Notes under the pieces: generated by a model
What the model saw: the letters and a program-made list of their open reading frames with translations, nothing else
Database searches by the model: none
What the model was told of the DNA's origin: nothing
Part shown: positions 59,947-64,000 of the stretch, piece by piece
How positions within the stretch are numbered: position 1 is the first letter of the stretch
Layout of the letters: every line of letters starts with the position of its first letter
Assembly (NCBI GenBank): GCA_947498775.1
Contig: CANMLL010000023.1
Span: 1-64,000, forward strand
Source of the DNA: an uncultured Aquimarina sp.
GTDB lineage: Bacteria; Bacteroidota; Bacteroidia; Flavobacteriales; Flavobacteriaceae
DNA length: 64,000 nucleotides
Reading direction: 5' to 3'
Translations under genes and position numbers: made by a program

Positions 59947-60855
59947 TTAATCTATCGTGGCACCTTCTGGAGCTTCTGACACAGCATTACGATGCTTCCA
60001 TCGTTTGTGGGACCAGAGATAAAATTCTGGTTTGTTGCGAATTTGCTCTTCAAGAATACTTAGGTATTTTTTTACTATAAAATAATCTTGACAATTTTTT
60101 GAATTTTCTGTTATAGGTACAAATTCGGCCTCATAATATCCTCTTTTAAGTTTTTCTACCTTCAAATAATATACATTCATCCCAGATCTCTTGGCTAATA
60201 CTTCGGCGCCTAAAAATGTGGGAACTTTAATTCCCATAAAATCTGTCCAATACATGGCATTATAAATTTTTGGAGATTGATCAGATACCAACCCATACAT
60301 ATATAAACCATCATTTTTTTCCTGGTCTTCAGTAATTTCTTTCATAGCATTTTTGGTAGTAACCACTCGTGATCCGAAGCGCGCTCGAATTCTACGAACT
60401 AAACGATCAAAATATTTGTTGCCAATTTTTTTGTAGATACCTACTGCTTGAAAATTTGTTTGTATATCAACCACATTGGACCATTCATAACTTGCATAAT
60501 GGGCCATAAAGACCATGATATTTTCGCCTTTTGCTTCTAACTCCTGTATTTTGTCAAGATTAGTTATCTTAAAACGCTTTTTCATCTCATTATTAGAGAT
60601 AGATATCGATTTAATCATTTCCAGAAACATATCACACATATGTTTATAGAATCCTTTTCTAATCTCTTTAATTTCGATATCAGGTTTCTCTGGAAAAACA
60701 AGGGTTAGATTTTCTGTCACTGTTTTTCTGCGATATCCGAATATGTAATAGGTTAAAAAGAAGATAAAAGTTGAAAAGGCGTAAAACAATCGCCACGGAA
60801 GTTTTGAAATAAACCATAGCACCGGATAAACCAATGTGTAAACAATCAATTGCAT
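59947..60855 (-). CDS. LpxL/HtrB-like lysophospholipid acyltransferase (copy 2)
   Basis: 302 residues. Same plan as its neighbours: N-terminal hydrophobic segment with SKLPWRLFYAFST, HX4E in MAHYASYEWSN, SDQSPKIYNAMYWTDFMGIKVPTFLG, and the conserved PEFYLWSHKRWKHR end. It differs most in the region after HX4E. A near-consensus -7 element (TATTTTCG) lies upstream, so it may be expressed on its own. Confidence 0.87.
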   Translation of the reverse strand: MQLIVYTLVYPVLWFISKLPWRLFYAFSTFIFFLTYYIFGYRRKTVTENLTLVFPEKPDIEIKEIRKGFYKHMCDMFLEMIKSISISNNEMKKRFKITNLDKIQELEAKGENIMVFMAHYASYEWSNVVDIQTNFQAVGIYKKIGNKYFDRLVRRIRARFGSRVVTTKNAMKEITEDQEKNDGLYMYGLVSDQSPKIYNAMYWTDFMGIKVPTFLGAEVLAKRSGMNVYYLKVEKLKRGYYEAEFVPITENSKNCQDYFIVKKYLSILEEQIRNKPEFYLWSHKRWKHRNAVSEAPEGATID

Positions 60856-60965
60856 ATAATAATAGGTAGGATTTGGATTGCGAAAATACAGTATTTTATT
60901 AAATCCTTTCTATTAAGTGTTAAAAAAAACCAAAAACTCCTGGCTTGATGTGTATAAGTTAAGCA

Positions 60966-61865
60966 TTAGTCAATTATAACGGCTTTATGCGCTTTAGAAT
61001 TACGATGTTTCCAGCGTTTATGGGTCCAGAGATAAAATTCTGGTTTGTTGCGAATTTGTTCTTCAAGCATTTTTATATAGGTCTTTGTGATATAATGGTC
61101 ATCACTATTTTTTGCGTCTTCGGTAATCGTGACAAATTTTGCTTGATAATGCCCTCGTTTTACTTTTTCAACCTTTAGGTAGGCAACTGCCATGTCTAAT
61201 CTTTTTGATATTACTTCTCCACCAGTAATAACGGGAACTTTGATCCCCATAAAATCTGCCCAATAATGTGCGTTTTTTAATTTTGGAGATTGGTCAGATA
61301 GCATTCCGTAGGCACATAAGTTTTTATTCACCTTATCTCTTGTGATCTCCTTTACAACATTATGACTTTCGATGAGTCTATTATCAAACCTACCTCGAAT
61401 ACGATGAGCTAATTGATCAAAATATTTGTTTTTTATTCTTTTGTATACTGCTACTATCGGAAAATCCATTTCAAATTGTGCTGCTATTGCCCACTCATAA
61501 TTGGCATAATGCCCCATCAAAACAATAATGCTTTTGTTTTTTGACTTTAAATTTTCAAATGCTTCGGGTGCTACCACTTTAAAACGTTTGGTCATTTCTT
61601 TTTTAGAAATTGATAGGCTTTTGATCATTTCCATGAACATGTCGCACATGTGTTTATAGAAATTTCTTCGGATTTTTTTGATCTCTTTTTGTGACTTTTC
61701 AGGAAAAACCAATAGTAGATTTTCTGTAACAATTTTTTTTCGATATCCTATAACATAATAGGTGATGACATAGATGCCAGAAGAAAATACGTAAAACAAC
61801 TTCCAGGGTAATTTTGAGATTACCCATAAAACTGGATATACCAAACGATACGCTAGTAATTGCAT
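60966..61865 (-). CDS. LpxL/HtrB-like lysophospholipid acyltransferase (copy 3)
   Basis: 299 residues, most upstream of the three. HX4E in MGHYANYEWAI, SDQSPKLKNAHYWADFMGIKVPVITGGE, and PEFYLWTHKRWKHR. A TATATTTG on the minus strand (61893-61886) is a likely -7 element. The three copies are clearly homologous but diverged, so the duplication is not recent; they may differ in acyl chain or acceptor. Confidence 0.87.
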   Translation of the reverse strand: MQLLAYRLVYPVLWVISKLPWKLFYVFSSGIYVITYYVIGYRKKIVTENLLLVFPEKSQKEIKKIRRNFYKHMCDMFMEMIKSLSISKKEMTKRFKVVAPEAFENLKSKNKSIIVLMGHYANYEWAIAAQFEMDFPIVAVYKRIKNKYFDQLAHRIRGRFDNRLIESHNVVKEITRDKVNKNLCAYGMLSDQSPKLKNAHYWADFMGIKVPVITGGEVISKRLDMAVAYLKVEKVKRGHYQAKFVTITEDAKNSDDHYITKTYIKMLEEQIRNKPEFYLWTHKRWKHRNSKAHKAVIID

Positions 61866-62006
61866 AAAGAATTAAATTAAGGCAGCAAATATAAAATTAT
61901 TCCATTTTTTAAATCATAAACTTATGCTAATACCAAACAAAATCAAGAGCTATTTTTGAGGTTAAAATGGAAGGTATATTTATATTTGGCAAAAAATTCT
62001 GAATAC

Positions 62007-62657
62007 ATGGGAGACTTTGATCTTGTTTTAATCATTATTATTGGTGCTAATATATTGATGTCGTTAAAGGGATTTAATGACTTTTCTTTTTTTGAAAAAT
62101 ATAAGTTTAATATAGGAGGAATAAGAAGAGGGGAACAGGTACGGATGTTAGCCTCTGGATTTTTGCATGTTGATATGACACATCTATTCTTTAACATGCT
62201 CACATTATACTTTTTTGCTCCAGTGGTTTTAAGTTTTTCGGGTGATATTAAGTTCTTGGTGATATATTTTGGAAGTTTATTGGTAGGTAATTTGTTTTCA
62301 TTATTTTTTCATAAAAATGAATATCATTATAGCGCCGTAGGTGCTAGTGGAGCAGTATCAGGAATTATATATGCTGGTATTCTATTTAGACCCGATATGA
62401 GCTTGTATTTAATGTTTATTCCGATACCTATACCTGCTTATATTTTTGGTATTGGATATTTGTTATACTCTATTTTTGGGATGAAAAACAGGGTAGGAAA
62501 CATTGGTCATGATGCTCATTTTGGAGGGGCAGTAGGAGGATATATTATTACCTTAATTATTGCTCCGTGGTTATTCAAAGAAAATCTATTGATGATTGGT
62601 TTGTTGGCAATACCAATCCTAATTCTTTTTGTTTTGCAGAAGTTAGGGAAACTTTAA
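62007..62657 (+). CDS. Rhomboid family intramembrane serine protease
   Basis: 216 residues from the ATG at 62007; the earlier TTG frame at 61956 lies inside a TATTTTTG box (61951-61958) that is probably the -7 element. Six hydrophobic segments. The catalytic serine is Ser114 in GASG, and the catalytic histidine is probably His171 in HDAHFGG; HLFFNM gives the conserved Asn/His helix. Substrates unknown. Divergent from the acyltransferase cluster. Confidence 0.88.
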   Translation: MGDFDLVLIIIIGANILMSLKGFNDFSFFEKYKFNIGGIRRGEQVRMLASGFLHVDMTHLFFNMLTLYFFAPVVLSFSGDIKFLVIYFGSLLVGNLFSLFFHKNEYHYSAVGASGAVSGIIYAGILFRPDMSLYLMFIPIPIPAYIFGIGYLLYSIFGMKNRVGNIGHDAHFGGAVGGYIITLIIAPWLFKENLLMIGLLAIPILILFVLQKLGKL

Positions 62658-62662
62658 AAAGG

Positions 62663-62686
62663 AAAAACGACCCGAAAGGGCCGTTT
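62663..62686 (-). terminator. Terminator of the TlpA-like gene
   Basis: On the minus strand AAACGGCCC, loop TTTC, GGGTCGTTT with one G-U pair (62686-62665), followed by a T-run. It also lies just after the rhomboid gene's stop. Confidence 0.6.
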
Positions 62687-62702
62687 ATCCTGTATGTTTT
62701 TT

Positions 62703-63836
62703 CTATAAAGATCCTCCTAGTAGTTCTGAAATCTTCTTTTCCAGTGCGGGTCCACGCAGATTTTTGGCAATAACATTTCCTTTTTCATCCAAAATAAATG
62801 TTGCCGGAATGGATCGAATGCCATATGCTCTCGCAATAGGGTCTTGCCAAAACTGTAAGTTAGACACATGGTCCCAACTTAGATTATCATCGGCAATAGC
62901 TTTTACCCATGCTTCTTGTTTTTTGTCCAAAGAAACACCAATTATATTAAGACCTTTGTTATGGTATTTATTGTAAACCTTTACTACATTAGGATTTTCC
63001 ATACGACATGGTTTGCACCAAGAAGCCCAAAAATCGATAATCGTTACTTTACCCATAGCCCCTTTTAATGATATCGTTTTACCATTTGGTGTAGGGCCAG
63101 AAAAATCTTCAGCCGTACTACCAATATCTATTCGTTTTTGTGAAGACTGAGTTATTGCATTGCTAATACGTGCATTAAGATCTTTTCCAATTCTTGTAGT
63201 CTTTAATGTGTCGCTTACGATATCATATTTTTCTTTTGCTTCTTTAGGAGTTAAGATCTTCATATTCATTAAATCTCCCAAAGCGATTACACCAACTAGG
63301 GAATTAACATTTTTTTCTGCGATCCCCACTCTATACGCTTTCTCTTCTTCATTTATCTCCTGTTGTTGAATAGCAATTTTTGCAATCTTCTCATTTTCAT
63401 TTAATTTCGCGGCAATTTGATATTGCGTATTAAGTTTTATTTTTTGATCTGAATAGGCTCTAACTTTCTTTATGTAATCAAAAAACAACTCGTTTTCTTC
63501 TCCTCCTTTTACCATCGAAGATCGAAGACTATCTTTATATATAGTTATTTTTATAGGGTTATTCTCTGCCAGATACAATACATTTCCTCTTACATTTTTA
63601 AAAGTAAGGTAATTAAAGTCGTAGCTTTCAGCAGGAGGAAGCGTAATTTGAAATTTTTCTTGATTGATAATTGCAGTATCAATCACAACAGGTCTATTAG
63701 ATTGGCTAATTGCATTTATGTATACTTCGGTGCCATCTTCAAATCCAGCAGCATCTGCAATTATGGAGTATCCTTTTTCTTCTTTTTGGCATGATACAAT
63801 CAATAAGATTGAAGCTAATAGGGCAATTCTTTTCAT
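62703..63836 (-). CDS. TlpA/ResA-like thiol-disulfide lipoprotein with DUF4369
   Basis: 377 residues. Lipobox IVSC (Cys16). An N-terminal DUF4369-type beta domain (about 22-115), a helical middle (about 115-235), and a thioredoxin fold at the C-terminus with the active site WASWCKPC (about 270-277) and IPATFILDEKGNV with the cis-Pro. Known: such proteins reduce periplasmic disulfides, often for cytochrome maturation. Partner unknown. The stop is followed by a terminator. Confidence 0.9.
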   Translation of the reverse strand: MKRIALLASILLIVSCQKEEKGYSIIADAAGFEDGTEVYINAISQSNRPVVIDTAIINQEKFQITLPPAESYDFNYLTFKNVRGNVLYLAENNPIKITIYKDSLRSSMVKGGEENELFFDYIKKVRAYSDQKIKLNTQYQIAAKLNENEKIAKIAIQQQEINEEEKAYRVGIAEKNVNSLVGVIALGDLMNMKILTPKEAKEKYDIVSDTLKTTRIGKDLNARISNAITQSSQKRIDIGSTAEDFSGPTPNGKTISLKGAMGKVTIIDFWASWCKPCRMENPNVVKVYNKYHNKGLNIIGVSLDKKQEAWVKAIADDNLSWDHVSNLQFWQDPIARAYGIRSIPATFILDEKGNVIAKNLRGPALEKKISELLGGSL

Positions 63837-64000
63837 GGTACTTTATTTTGTTAGCGGTAAAAATAAAGAATCAAACCTATATACTCCAAAAATTAACTTT
63901 TTGATATGGTTTTTGTTAATAGAATACTATAAATCATTTAAATAAAGAATAAAAACTGGGTATTGGTGTAACAAAATTCTACACTTCTTAGTCTTATAGG
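63837..64000. other. Right edge, non-coding
   Basis: AT-rich sequence upstream of the TlpA-like gene. TAGGTTTG on the minus strand (63879-63872) matches the -7 consensus but lacks a good -33. No further gene is visible. Confidence 0.35.

Noticed and set aside
1..64000. tRNA and rRNA genes
   Set aside because: None seen; the only RNA gene I can support is the SRP RNA at 28794.

Overview
This window looks like an AT-rich chromosomal segment of a marine-type member of the Flavobacteriaceae (Bacteroidota). The reasons are two type IX secretion (T9SS) modules with type B (gliding-motility-associated) C-terminal sorting domains and PorP/SprF partners, a PorE-like OmpA protein, many lipoproteins and '-AQ' signal peptides, and promoters of the Bacteroidota type (TTG, about 17-21 nt, TAnnTTTG). 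Genus cannot be fixed from the sequence; an Aquimarina-like flavobacterium is a guess.

Layout. 1-5409: end of a large repetitive T9SS adhesin, a PorP/SprF protein and a PorE-like periplasmic linker protein. 5410-11150: accessory region with a 376-bp MITE-like insertion, an MscS channel, a secreted protein without a sorting domain, and a family of structured palindromic repeats (eight cores, three and a half of them in a 124-bp tandem array). These repeats abut a DUF559 endonuclease-like gene and, at a second place, the decayed 3' end of another DUF559 gene. 11151-22821: a 3568-residue adhesin with nested domains, Calx-beta and Ig-like arrays, a 14-unit Cys/Asp repeat and a type B sorting domain, followed by its own PorP/SprF partner. 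22822-23486: three tandem terminator-bearing repeats and a palindromic element. 23487-38924: mostly housekeeping and small accessory genes (TrmH, VOC protein, DEAD-box helicase, glutaminyl cyclase, SRP RNA, SDR, TalC-type transaldolase, thioredoxin-fold lipoprotein, ABC-F ATPase, TetR with a GMC oxidoreductase, DUF2007, DUF1460). 39030-43463: leuACDB operon. 43672-50217: helical-repeat protein, EamA transporter, RluA-type synthase, four-helix-bundle protein, PanB, NTF2-like protein, serine deaminase. 50445-52358: dnaK with a possible -24/-12 promoter. 52439-57415: a tight minus-strand operon (ACP phosphodiesterase, gamma-glutamyltransferase, ankyrin protein, DNA alkylation repair protein). 57541-63836: glmM, three tandem LpxL/HtrB-like acyltransferases, a rhomboid protease and a TlpA-like thioredoxin lipoprotein.

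How it works together. Each adhesin is probably exported by the T9SS and handed to its adjacent PorP/SprF protein, as SprB depends on SprF in Flavobacterium johnsoniae; the PorE-like protein could tie such a complex to peptidoglycan. The most unusual content is the association of structured tandem repeats with DUF559 nuclease genes, seen twice in the same geometry. It resembles other repeat/nuclease or repeat/transposase partnerships but is not a system I can name.
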